Assembly: GCF_010667615.1 (NCBI RefSeq)
Contig: NZ_VYSG01000001.1
Coordinates: forward strand, 620,001 to 684,000
DNA: 64,000 nucleotides
Direction: 5' to 3'
DNA from: Bifidobacterium choloepi
Lineage (GTDB): Bacteria > Actinomycetota > Actinomycetes > Actinomycetales > Bifidobacteriaceae
Within the stretch, counting starts at the first letter, position 1. Each line of letters begins with the position of its first letter. The position numbers were made by a program, and so were the translations under genes. Positions 31,472-39,034 of this stretch are shown here, one piece after another. Below the pieces are notes generated by a model that did not search any database, was not told the DNA's origin, and was given only the letters and a program-made list of their open reading frames with translations.

Positions 31472-31484
31472 TCGAAACTTTCGA
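31472..31484. promoter_or_regulatory. Second LacI-type operator, lacI-proximal
   Basis: TCGAAA-C-TTTCGA has perfect 6-bp arms and continues as AAACTTTCGATATTC, sharing AAACTTTCGATAT with the site at 31319-31342. It lies 79 bp before lacI, suggesting autoregulation. Confidence 0.6.
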
Positions 31485-31562
31485 TATTCTGAGAGCCATC
31501 GGAACCGACCGCGGACCGCCTCCGCCGGCAACGATTTCCGCACGAGAAGGGCGGCGACGGCA

Positions 31563-32696
31563 ATGGCCAACACCACGAATACCACGGCAAATGCGACGAC
31601 TGCGTCCGCGATGGGAGACATGACGACGGCACGCTCCGCCGAAGTCGGCAAGCGCGGCACAAGCAGGACGTGCAATGCAGGACACCCCGCTGGCAAGATC
31701 CGCTTGATCGACATCGCCGACGAAACAGGTTTCTCGCTCGCGACAGTCTCCAAGGTCGTCAACGGTCGTGCCGATGTCGCTGAGGAGACGAGGACAATCG
31801 TCAATGCCGCCCTCGAGAAACACGGTTACGTCAAACGAGGCAATGTCGACGACCGCCAGCAGCTCATCGAGGTCGTGTTTCAGGACTTCGACACGCTCTG
31901 GGCGCTCGAAGTGCTCCGCGGCGTGCTCGACGAGGCAAAACAACACAACCTGAGCGTCGTCACGACTGAAAGCGGTGACCGGCAGCATCCCGATTCCTCC
32001 TGGGTGGACGCGCTGCTCAAGCGCCGACCGATTGGCGCCATCCTGATCTTCTCGGACTTGACAACTATCGAGAAGGAAAAACTCGAGTCCCAACACATCC
32101 CCTACGTCATCTTCGATCCGTCCGGCGACCCGACCGAGAGCAAGTATTCGGTCCAAGCCGACAACTGGACCGGTGGCGTCATCGCGACGCGCCACCTGCT
32201 GGCACTCGGACACACGAAGATCGCGATCATCAACGGGCCCGACGAGATGATGTGCTCCCGTGCGCGATTCGACGGCTACTGCGCGGCGCTCAAGGAGCAC
32301 GGCATCGTTCCGCCGGACCATTACATCACCGAGGGCGACTACACGACACCGGGTGGCTATGCCCAGGCTGTCGAACTGCTCGCGTTGCCCGACCGCCCGA
32401 CAGCCATCTTCGCCGGCAGCGACCTGCAGGCAATGGGCGTCTACGAGGCCGCACGCCAGCTCGGTCTGCGCATTCCGGAGGACGTCTCGGTTGTCGGCTT
32501 CGACGACGTGCAGACATCGGCCTATCTTGGACCGGCGTTGACGACGGTCCGGCAACCGCTACAGGAGATGGCGGCGTGCGCTACACGACTCGTGCTTGAC
32601 GCCTCCGAGCACAATCTCGAGCAGAAGCACATCATCCTCCCCACCAATCTCGTCGTTCGTAACAGCACGCAGGCTGTCGCGAATCAAGAAAACTGA
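31563..32696 (+). CDS. LacI-family transcriptional regulator
   Basis: The 377-aa product has a helix-turn-helix at 46-70 (IRLIDIADETGFSLATVSKVVNGRADV) and a periplasmic-binding-protein-like effector domain, with the core VVGFDD and typical hinge. An unusual 45-residue Thr/Ala/Ser-rich extension precedes the HTH; later in-frame ATGs (31611, 31620) would shorten it, but ATG 31563 has AGAAGGG upstream. It is divergent from the ABC importer, and matching palindromes sit before both, so it most likely represses importer and itself until a xylo-oligosaccharide-type ligand binds. It may also control the two GH43 genes. Confidence 0.9.
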   Translation: MANTTNTTANATTASAMGDMTTARSAEVGKRGTSRTCNAGHPAGKIRLIDIADETGFSLATVSKVVNGRADVAEETRTIVNAALEKHGYVKRGNVDDRQQLIEVVFQDFDTLWALEVLRGVLDEAKQHNLSVVTTESGDRQHPDSSWVDALLKRRPIGAILIFSDLTTIEKEKLESQHIPYVIFDPSGDPTESKYSVQADNWTGGVIATRHLLALGHTKIAIINGPDEMMCSRARFDGYCAALKEHGIVPPDHYITEGDYTTPGGYAQAVELLALPDRPTAIFAGSDLQAMGVYEAARQLGLRIPEDVSVVGFDDVQTSAYLGPALTTVRQPLQEMAACATRLVLDASEHNLEQKHIILPTNLVVRNSTQAVANQEN

Positions 32697-32707
32697 GCTT
32701 TCTGGCA

Positions 32708-32758
32708 GAGAGCCGCCGAGTACGGCGAGACTAAAGGCCAACTTCACCGGCGGCTCTC
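32708..32758. terminator. Hairpin between convergent lacI and GH43
   Basis: GAGAGCCGCCG (32708-32718) pairs with CGGCGGCTCTC (32748-32758), followed by TTCC. It could serve both converging transcripts. Confidence 0.6.
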
Positions 32759-32776
32759 TTCCAAGGAGTTTTCAGT

Positions 32777-34492
32777 TCAACCCGGAATACCGACGAGGAT
32801 GCCGGTAAAACTGTCACCGGATTCAGTGGACAGGAACGATCCGTCCCATTCCAGGCAGTTCCACTGGCGGTCGGATACGGCCAGCGAAAGCAGACCACTA
32901 CCAAATCGCACAGTGACTGGATCGTCGACAACCAGCGTGCCACGGTCGATATCATTGCCGTTCGCGACGGTCCATTCGACAGCACGCGATGAAATCCTGC
33001 CAGTATCCGCAACTCCGTCGTTCCCCTCCCTCGACCTAGTCGATTCGACCTGCGGGGATGTCGACGTGAATTCGGCGTAGTGACTGTCATCGAGGCGGAA
33101 CCTGATCGAACGACCCTCTTCGAGGGGAACCACCACATCGTCATCGCTCAGGCGCCAGTATCTCCAATCCGGATCAAGTCGCACACGCAATGAGGGCTCG
33201 TCTGAAGTCCATGGCGTAAACAACATCGGATCACCTGTCGTTGCCGTGGCTTCGGCGTTCGCGACCGCCATGACGTCGGTTGCCACCGACTCCCCCTCTG
33301 CCTGTATCACGAAAGGCAACCGCCCCAACCCCGGAGCGACGACAGGCCACGAGGCACAGAGTTTGTCACGATCGGGATCACCGTCATGCGGCACGTCGGG
33401 CAACAATGGCGGGGCGAACATTGTCTCGGCATCCGATTGCCATTCGACGGGCGCGATAAACGTCTCGCGTCCGACGAAGTTCAGCGAGCGTCCGTCGGCC
33501 ATTGCCGTCTGGCGCGTGCCAAGACAGACAAGCCACCAGCCGAGCGTGGGGTGTTCAATGAAATCCGCATGACCGACGCACTGGACCGGGTAGCGGTTGC
33601 CGAGGTGGCGGTGGGTCAGGATGGGGTTCTTGCAGTCTGGCGTGAACAGGCGGCGCGCCGGTCCGGTCACATCGAGTTCGCTGTCCGAGCGCATGTCGCC
33701 GCCGCCGTGGCGCACGAAATCGTCGACGGCGTTCCACAGGCCGTTCGGCGCGTAGACTCGCATGGCCATTTCGCAATGGTCACGGCTGGTGCCGCCTTCG
33801 GCCGTCATCAGGTAGACGTAGTCGCCGCGGCGAATCAGGTGTGGCCCTTCGGCCCAGACGCCGCCGATCATCTCGCCGTTCCAGATGATCGTGCCGTCGA
33901 TATGGTCGTCTTCAAGCTGCGAACATGTAAAACTCCAACGCTCGGGATCGATGTGATGCATCGTAATTTCGGTCTGACCCGGCCATTTCGGGAACGGCGC
34001 GAGCGCCGTTTGCGTCCAGAATACGGAGCCATCGATATCCTCGAACAGGTCGGGGTCGGCACCGCGAGCGCCGCTAATCCAGTACGGCCCACGCCACGGG
34101 CCCTCGAGGTGATCGGCCTCGATGACGAAGTTGCCCTCGGCCCTGCGGAATCGTTCGAGAGAGGCCTCGTCGACACCGGCGGCGCGCGCCTTGTCCACAT
34201 CGAGTCGGGACACCGTGCAGGCGATCGCGTAGCGGCCATGGATCACGCGCAGTGTCGGCGCGTACAGTCCGCCGGAATCCTCGACGTATGGCAGCAACAG
34301 ACGCCTCGCCATGTCGTCGTCAACGGCATGACCAACCAGCGTCCAGTGTTCCAGGTCGTTGGAGACGTGCAGCGGCAGTCCCGGTGTCATTTCAAATGTC
34401 GAGTTAACAAGCACGGCTTGATTCCTGGTCTCATCCCAGATCCAGCTGGGGTCGGGGTGCATACCGCGAAGAATCGGGTTGAAAATCGTCAT
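32777..34492 (-). CDS. GH43 glycoside hydrolase (xylosidase/arabinofuranosidase)
   Basis: A second GH43 enzyme (571 aa), clearly different from the one at 25915. The catalytic base is in GMHPDPSWIW, the pKa-modulating Asp in ARGADPDLFEDIDG, and the acid Glu in GVWAEGPHLIRRGDYVY. A C-terminal beta-sandwich region ends in WDGSFLSTESGDSFTG. There is no signal peptide, so it is cytoplasmic. ATG 34492 is supported by GAAAGG eight bases upstream, and both GH43 genes begin with nearly the same MTI(S/F)NP peptide. It converges with lacI. Release of xylose or arabinose from short oligosaccharides is expected; the exact linkage cannot be told. Confidence 0.88.
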   Translation of the reverse strand: MTIFNPILRGMHPDPSWIWDETRNQAVLVNSTFEMTPGLPLHVSNDLEHWTLVGHAVDDDMARRLLLPYVEDSGGLYAPTLRVIHGRYAIACTVSRLDVDKARAAGVDEASLERFRRAEGNFVIEADHLEGPWRGPYWISGARGADPDLFEDIDGSVFWTQTALAPFPKWPGQTEITMHHIDPERWSFTCSQLEDDHIDGTIIWNGEMIGGVWAEGPHLIRRGDYVYLMTAEGGTSRDHCEMAMRVYAPNGLWNAVDDFVRHGGGDMRSDSELDVTGPARRLFTPDCKNPILTHRHLGNRYPVQCVGHADFIEHPTLGWWLVCLGTRQTAMADGRSLNFVGRETFIAPVEWQSDAETMFAPPLLPDVPHDGDPDRDKLCASWPVVAPGLGRLPFVIQAEGESVATDVMAVANAEATATTGDPMLFTPWTSDEPSLRVRLDPDWRYWRLSDDDVVVPLEEGRSIRFRLDDSHYAEFTSTSPQVESTRSREGNDGVADTGRISSRAVEWTVANGNDIDRGTLVVDDPVTVRFGSGLLSLAVSDRQWNCLEWDGSFLSTESGDSFTGILVGIPG

Positions 34493-34837
34493 CGTTGACG
34501 CCTTTCGGAAGAAGAGATCCTCTCTCTTGGAAACGACATTCCCGGAAGAATCGTTCTGACAAAAACGAAGGGAGCCGCCAGCGCGGCTCCCCGGGTTCGA
34601 AGATGAGGGAAGGAAAGAGGTAAGTGAACAGTAAAAGTACGAATGAGTAGGTTCAGGCCGAAGCTGCCCGCCGACAAGGTGGTTGCAGAGAAGAGAGAAC
34701 GGCGGAGGAAAGGAGCCGCCTTTCCGGAAAACCGCGTCCACGGGCAGCCGTCGGTCCAGGAGTCGAAGTCGACCGACTTCCGGAACCATTCCGGAAAGCC
34801 GGCCGACTACCGACCCGTGACGTCAACCCACGTCGAC
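34493..34837. other. Hairpin-rich gap downstream of xylA
   Basis: The 345-bp gap holds the xylA terminator and several further short inverted repeats (AAAGGAGCCGCCTTT near 34710, repeated TTCCGGAA between 34720 and 34800). I see no gene or clear promoter for the GH43 gene beyond a GGAAGAATCGTTC motif at 34544. Confidence 0.5.
34569..34590 (-). terminator. Intrinsic terminator downstream of xylA
   Basis: GGGAGCCGC (34569-34577) pairs with GCGGCTCCC (34582-34590). On the minus strand the stem is followed by TTCGTTTTTG. It is about 250 bp past the xylA stop, suggesting a long 3' UTR with further hairpins. Confidence 0.6.
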
Positions 34838-36187
34838 TCAGGCGTTGGCCAGCGCGTCGACGATGTAGTTGTTGATCGTGGCCTTGACGTCCTCGAGGTG
34901 ATCCGGCTTGACGGACTCGAGGATCTTCGACTGCGGCATGTCGATGGCGTAGTCGTTGAGCGAGGCGAGCGTGGCGGTGCCGTTCTCGACGGTCTCGCCG
35001 ATGCCGGAGTCGAACGTCGAGTAGCGGTTGGCAACGAGATCCTCGATGTAGCGGTCCTCGTGCATCTTCGCGGCGACGAGCAGGCCGGCGGCGAACGTGT
35101 CCATGCCGGCGATGTGGGCGCGGAACAGGTCCTCGGCGGCGAACGAGGAACGGCGCGGCTTGGCGTCGAAGTTCAGGCCGCCGTGGGGGCCGATCTGGCC
35201 TTCGTCGAGGACTTCCCACATGACCGAGGTGGCCTCGTAGAGGTTGGTCGGGAACTCGTCGAGGTCCCAGCCGAGCAGCATGTCGCCCTGGTTGGCGTCG
35301 AGCGAGCCGAGCACGCCATTGTCGCGGGCGACGCGGATCTCGTGCTGGTAGGTGTGGCCGGCGAGGTTGGCGTGGTTGCCCTCAAGGTTGAGCTTGAACG
35401 TGTCGATGAGATCGTAGGCACGCAGGAAGTTGCAGGCGGTGGCGGCATCGAAGTCGTACTGGTGCGTCATCGGCTCCTTGGCCTTCGGCTCGATGAGGAA
35501 CTGGGCGCCCATGCCGATTTCCTTCGCGTAGTCGGCGCACATGTGGAAGAACTTCGCCATGTGCTCCTGCTCGCGCTTCATGTCGGTGACCCACAGGTTC
35601 TCGTAGCCTTCGCGGCCACCCCAGAAGACGTAGTTCTCGCCGTTGAGGCGCTTGCCGATCTCGAGCGACTTCTTGAGCTGCGCGGCGGCGTAGGCGTAGA
35701 CGTTGGCGTTCGGCGACGTCGCGGCGCCCTCGACGAAGCGCGCGTTCGTGAACAGCGACGAGGTGTTCCACAGCAGCTTGACGCCGGTCGATTCCATGTT
35801 TTCGGCGATCTTGTCGACGACCTTGTCGAGGTTGGCGTTCGTCTCGCGCAGCGTCTCGCCTTCCGGCGCGATGTCGCGGTCATGGAAGCAGAAGTATTCG
35901 ACGCCGAGCTTCTGGAAGAACTCGAACGCGTAGTCGACCTTGGCGAGGGCGTTGTCCATCGGATCGGAGTACTTGCCGTCCCACGGACGGCGGGCGGTGC
36001 CGACGCCGAACGGATCGACGAGCTCCTGGTCGAACGTGTGCCACCAGGCCACGCCGAAGCGGCACCAGTCCTTCATCTTCTTGCCGGCGACAACCTTGTC
36101 GGCATCGTAATACTGGAAGCCGAGGCCCTCCACCGGGCCGTTACCGCGGCCGACGTACTCGATCTTGTCGATATCCCACAGTCCCAT
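34838..36187 (-). CDS. xylA: Xylose isomerase
   Basis: A 449-aa class II xylose isomerase converting D-xylose to D-xylulose with two divalent metals. Conserved pieces are the catalytic histidine in [13 protein letters not shown], the metal ligands in [18 protein letters not shown] and [13 protein letters not shown], and [27 protein letters not shown] lies seven bases before the ATG. A promoter with TTGACA is visible upstream. With xylB it completes conversion of xylose to xylulose-5-phosphate; the sugar porter gene lies upstream on the same strand. Confidence 0.97.
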   Translation of the reverse strand: MGLWDIDKIEYVGRGNGPVEGLGFQYYDADKVVAGKKMKDWCRFGVAWWHTFDQELVDPFGVGTARRPWDGKYSDPMDNALAKVDYAFEFFQKLGVEYFCFHDRDIAPEGETLRETNANLDKVVDKIAENMESTGVKLLWNTSSLFTNARFVEGAATSPNANVYAYAAAQLKKSLEIGKRLNGENYVFWGGREGYENLWVTDMKREQEHMAKFFHMCADYAKEIGMGAQFLIEPKAKEPMTHQYDFDAATACNFLRAYDLIDTFKLNLEGNHANLAGHTYQHEIRVARDNGVLGSLDANQGDMLLGWDLDEFPTNLYEATSVMWEVLDEGQIGPHGGLNFDAKPRRSSFAAEDLFRAHIAGMDTFAAGLLVAAKMHEDRYIEDLVANRYSTFDSGIGETVENGTATLASLNDYAIDMPQSKILESVKPDHLEDVKATINNYIVDALANA

Positions 36188-36230
36188 CGATCACTCCTTT
36201 GTTGATCTGTAGTGTGTTTGGCTGGTTCCA

Positions 36231-36260
36231 ATAATAAAACCGTTTAACTAAATATGTCAA
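36231..36260 (-). promoter_or_regulatory. xylA promoter
   Basis: TTGACA (36255-36260) and TATTAT (36231-36236) on the minus strand, 18 bp apart. The spacer contains TTAGTTAAAC, the complement of the element in the importer promoter, suggesting shared control. Confidence 0.6.
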
Positions 36261-36330
36261 TTCATCGAATTAATCGGCGTGTTCATTGGAAATCCGCTGT
36301 TTTTCATGTTGTCTGAAGTTGCATGTTTCC

Positions 36331-36373
36331 GCATGTCGCAATTCCGCGATCGGATCACGGGATCGCGACATGC
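36331..36373. repeat. Dispersed palindrome, ATGTCRC family
   Basis: GCATGTCGC (36331-36339) pairs with GCGACATGC (36365-36373); the inner ATTCCGCGATC pairs with GGATCACGGGAT apart from one mismatch and one wobble pair. Confidence 0.7.
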
Positions 36374-36634
36374 AAAAGCCGGTCGGAAGGACCGGGATGT
36401 GCAGTTTGCCGTGGGCGATTACGCCGGAGGAACGAATCGTTCCAGCCGCCAACCGCCGCTCCATACAATGAAACTGTCTTCCGGAGCGACGCCGTGTAGC
36501 CGCTTCCGCGAGGACGATTCGACGACGGCCATCCCGCTTTCACCTTGAGACGGCCGCCGCCTTTCATTTTTCCACTCCCCTCACGCGCCCCGTCCGCACA
36601 ACATCGCAACGGGAGGAATTTCCGGCAATAAACA

Positions 36635-36679
36635 TGCCTGCCGCAATTCCGAGATCGGATCCCGGAATCGCGACAGGCA
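36635..36679. repeat. Dispersed palindrome, diverged ATGTCRC relative
   Basis: TGCCTG (36635-36640) pairs with CAGGCA (36674-36679), and the inner CGCAATTCCGAGATC pairs with GGATCCCGGAATCGCG with few mismatches. The core matches the copy 300 bp away. Confidence 0.6.
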
Positions 36680-36725
36680 GATACACGCGAGAATCGTCCA
36701 GACTGAACTTCCAGCTACGGAACAC

Positions 36726-38201
36726 TCAGTGCACGGCGCTCATTTCCTCGTGACGATCGGCAGCCATCTCGACGGCGTCGTCGGCATCGATCTCGGCGAC
36801 GGCGCGGGCATCGGAAACACCGGTGACGCCGGCGCGGGCGCGCAGGTCGGCCTCGATGTCCTCGAGCGAGCGGTTGCGCGTCTCGAAGACATACTTGACA
36901 ACGAACCAGATCGAGACGAAGCAGATGACGCCGTAGCCAATGAACAGGCTGCCGGTGCCGAACAGGTCGAGCAGGTACGGGAACGTGACGGAGACGAGGG
37001 CGTTGGCGGCCCAGTTGACGACGCTGGCGGCCGAGTTGCCGAGACCGCGGATGTTGAGCGGAAAGACCTCGCCGATCATGATCCACATGACCGGACCCCA
37101 CGTGCCGGAGAAGAACGCGATGTAGACGGTCAGCGCGACGACACAGACGATCGCGGCGCCCTGCGAGCCGGAGCTCATCTTCATCGCGATGCTCATGACG
37201 AACAGCGAGACGCCCATGCCGACGGCGCCGACGATCAGCATCGTGCGACGGTCGACCTTGTCCATGATCGCGATGGCGACTGCCGTGACGATGACGTTGA
37301 AGATGCCGATGCCGACGTGCGCGAGCAGCGCGGCGGCCACGCCGAAGCCGACGTCGGTGAAGATGGTCGGGGCGTAGTAGAGCACGGTATTGCAACCCAT
37401 GATCTGCTGGAAGATCGCCAGGCCGACACCGATGACGAGCGCCGGGCGCACGCCCTTGCTGAACAGCTCGCGATAACCGCCGCTCTTGCCCTCGATCGTC
37501 GCCTGCCGCTTGATGTCGGCGAGCTCTTCGGAAACCTTGCGTTCGTTGTCGGCGGCGTCGCCGTCATCATAGATGCCGGAAAGCACGCTGCGGGCCTCGG
37601 CCATGTTGCCTTCGCGCACGAGGAACCTCGGCGACTCCGGCAGGAACAGGCCACCGACGAACAGCACGACGGCCGGGATGGCCGCGAAGCCGAGCATCCA
37701 GCGCCAGCCGGTATACAGGCCGGAGAAGGCGTAATTGGTGACATAGGCCAGGAAGATACCGGTCATGACCATGAGCTGGAACAGGCCGGAGACGGTGCCA
37801 CGCTTGCTTGCCTGCGACAGCTCGCTCAGGTAGGTCGGGATCAGGGCGGAGGCGGCGCCGACAGCGACGCCGAGGATGATGCGGAAGAGGATCAGCGACC
37901 AGAATTCCGGAGAGAACGCCGAGCCGAGTGCGCCGACGACGAAGATGACGGCGGCGATCAGCAGCAGCTTGCGGCGACCGAGACGGTCGGACAGCGGGCC
38001 GATGAACGCCGCGCCGAGCATGGCGCCGACGAGTACCGCCGAGACGACCCAGCCCTGCTGCCAGGATCCGAGATTCATTTGGTTTTCGATGAACAGGATT
38101 GCTCCGGAGATGACGCCGGTGTCATATCCGAACAGCAATCCGCCCAGCGCGCCGAAGAAGTACACGACTCCCTTCGGCAGTCGACCGGTCTTCCTTGCCA
38201 T
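36726..38201 (-). CDS. Sugar-proton symporter, MFS sugar porter (XylE/AraE-like)
   Basis: A 491-aa, 12-helix major facilitator protein of the sugar porter family. Signatures are GGLLFGYDTGVISGA, DRLGRRK after helix 2, the PESPRFL motif after helix 6, the central QQIMGCN and PVMWIMIGEVFPL. GGAAAG precedes the ATG at 38201. The position directly upstream of xylA on the same strand makes D-xylose the likely substrate, but pentose versus hexose cannot be settled from sequence. A TTGACA-containing promoter is visible about 230 bp upstream. Confidence 0.9.
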   Translation of the reverse strand: MARKTGRLPKGVVYFFGALGGLLFGYDTGVISGAILFIENQMNLGSWQQGWVVSAVLVGAMLGAAFIGPLSDRLGRRKLLLIAAVIFVVGALGSAFSPEFWSLILFRIILGVAVGAASALIPTYLSELSQASKRGTVSGLFQLMVMTGIFLAYVTNYAFSGLYTGWRWMLGFAAIPAVVLFVGGLFLPESPRFLVREGNMAEARSVLSGIYDDGDAADNERKVSEELADIKRQATIEGKSGGYRELFSKGVRPALVIGVGLAIFQQIMGCNTVLYYAPTIFTDVGFGVAAALLAHVGIGIFNVIVTAVAIAIMDKVDRRTMLIVGAVGMGVSLFVMSIAMKMSSGSQGAAIVCVVALTVYIAFFSGTWGPVMWIMIGEVFPLNIRGLGNSAASVVNWAANALVSVTFPYLLDLFGTGSLFIGYGVICFVSIWFVVKYVFETRNRSLEDIEADLRARAGVTGVSDARAVAEIDADDAVEMAADRHEEMSAVH

Positions 38202-38407
38202 GATTCTTTCCTTTCGCCGCCGGTCGCGGTACGGAAGACGTCGCCATTGACGGCATTTCCGCGCACTGGGCCGCGCAGATGATGATGTTCATGCGGACCG
38301 GGAACGATTCCCGGCTCCGAGAGCGACGGCCGCTCGCATTCACCTCATGCCAGTGGTCGCCGTCTCGTTATGTTCGATTCAGCTGTGAACCAAACCAACT
38401 GGACTGC

Positions 38408-38437
38408 ATGGTAAAGCCGCGCCATTCACATTGTCAA
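38408..38437 (-). promoter_or_regulatory. Candidate sugar porter promoter
   Basis: TTGACA (38432-38437) with TACCAT (38408-38413) at 18 bp on the minus strand. GTTTAAC lies just upstream, echoing the element in the xylA and importer promoters. Confidence 0.4.
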
Positions 38438-38564
38438 ATCGTTAAACAAAAACAGTTAATCCTTGCAATTCCAACGATTCTCGCCATTATTCGTTAGCCC
38501 GAAACTTTCGTTGTTTACCGTCGGCGAACACGACTATGGCGTGGTACACGGGCACTTTCGTCGA

Positions 38565-38934
38565 CTGGAACGTGACCAATCGTCCAATCTTTTTCCATCC
38601 GTACGTCTGGTCACGTTTTCTTCGGCAGAACCGTTACGAATCGTCCCGTCCTTTCTTATCCGGACGTTTTGTAACATTCCGGTGGCCGGAATCGTTACTA
38701 ATCGTCCCTTTCCGGCCCATCCGGACGCTTTGTAACGTTCCAGCGGCCGGAATCGTTACGAATCGTCCGTCTCCAAAACTTCCGTACATTTAGTAACGAT
38801 TCCCGCCACAAAAACGTTACGAATCGTCCCGTCTCGACCAATCCGGATGTTTCGTAACATTCCCGTGACTGGAATCGTGACTACTTGTCCTTTCCCGCCC
38901 CGTCCGGACGCCGAGCAACGCCAGGAAGTCCCAG
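38565..38934. repeat. Tandem palindrome array, exact 61-bp period
   Basis: Six units in which the GTTAC/GTGAC core starts at 38572, 38633, 38694, 38755, 38816 and 38877, exactly 61 bp apart. The consensus unit is GGAATCGTTACGAATCGTCC, about 13 variable bases, ATCCGGACGTTTNGTAAC, ATTCC, then a short variable linker, so each unit folds on itself. The first unit has AACGTGACCA/TGGTCACGTT arms instead, keeping the symmetry with different bases. The last unit is degenerate on its right side. Confidence 0.85.
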
Positions 38935-38967
38935 CCTGTCTTTGCGGCGCCGTTTTGGGACGGATCG

Positions 38968-38996
38968 TTCGTCGAAATATGCAGCCGTGATAGCGT
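38968..38996 (+). promoter_or_regulatory. Candidate metY promoter
   Basis: TTCGTC (38968-38973) and TAGCGT (38991-38996) separated by 17 bp, about 38 bp before the metY start. Confidence 0.35.
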
Positions 38997-39034
38997 GACG
39001 GCAACGAGCAGCCTTCACGATGACGGGAGTTTCC

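Larger units (their letters stand above)
31160..31562. promoter_or_regulatory. Divergent control region, importer/lacI
   Basis: This 403-bp gap contains no gene. It holds the importer promoter (31351-31379), its operator at 31319-31342 and a second operator-like palindrome at 31472-31484 on the lacI side. The remaining DNA is AT-rich. Confidence 0.7.
36188..36725. other. Gap between sugar porter and xylA
   Basis: The 538-bp gap contains the xylA promoter, two dispersed palindromes (36331, 36635), and three GAATCGT motifs, one in GGAACGAATCGTTCC at 36431-36445. No gene is supported. Confidence 0.55.
38202..39034. other. Divergent gap sugar porter/metY holding a palindrome array
   Basis: An 833-bp non-coding gap. 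It holds the sugar porter promoter at 38408-38437, a six-unit palindrome array (38565-38934) and a likely metY promoter. Frames open through the array are periodic and look like by-products of the repeat. Confidence 0.6.

Noticed and set aside
38463-38793. Plus-strand frames of about 85-90 codons through the 61-bp array
   Set aside because: 61 is not a multiple of three, the frames differ unit by unit, and no start signal is present; they are by-products of the repeat.
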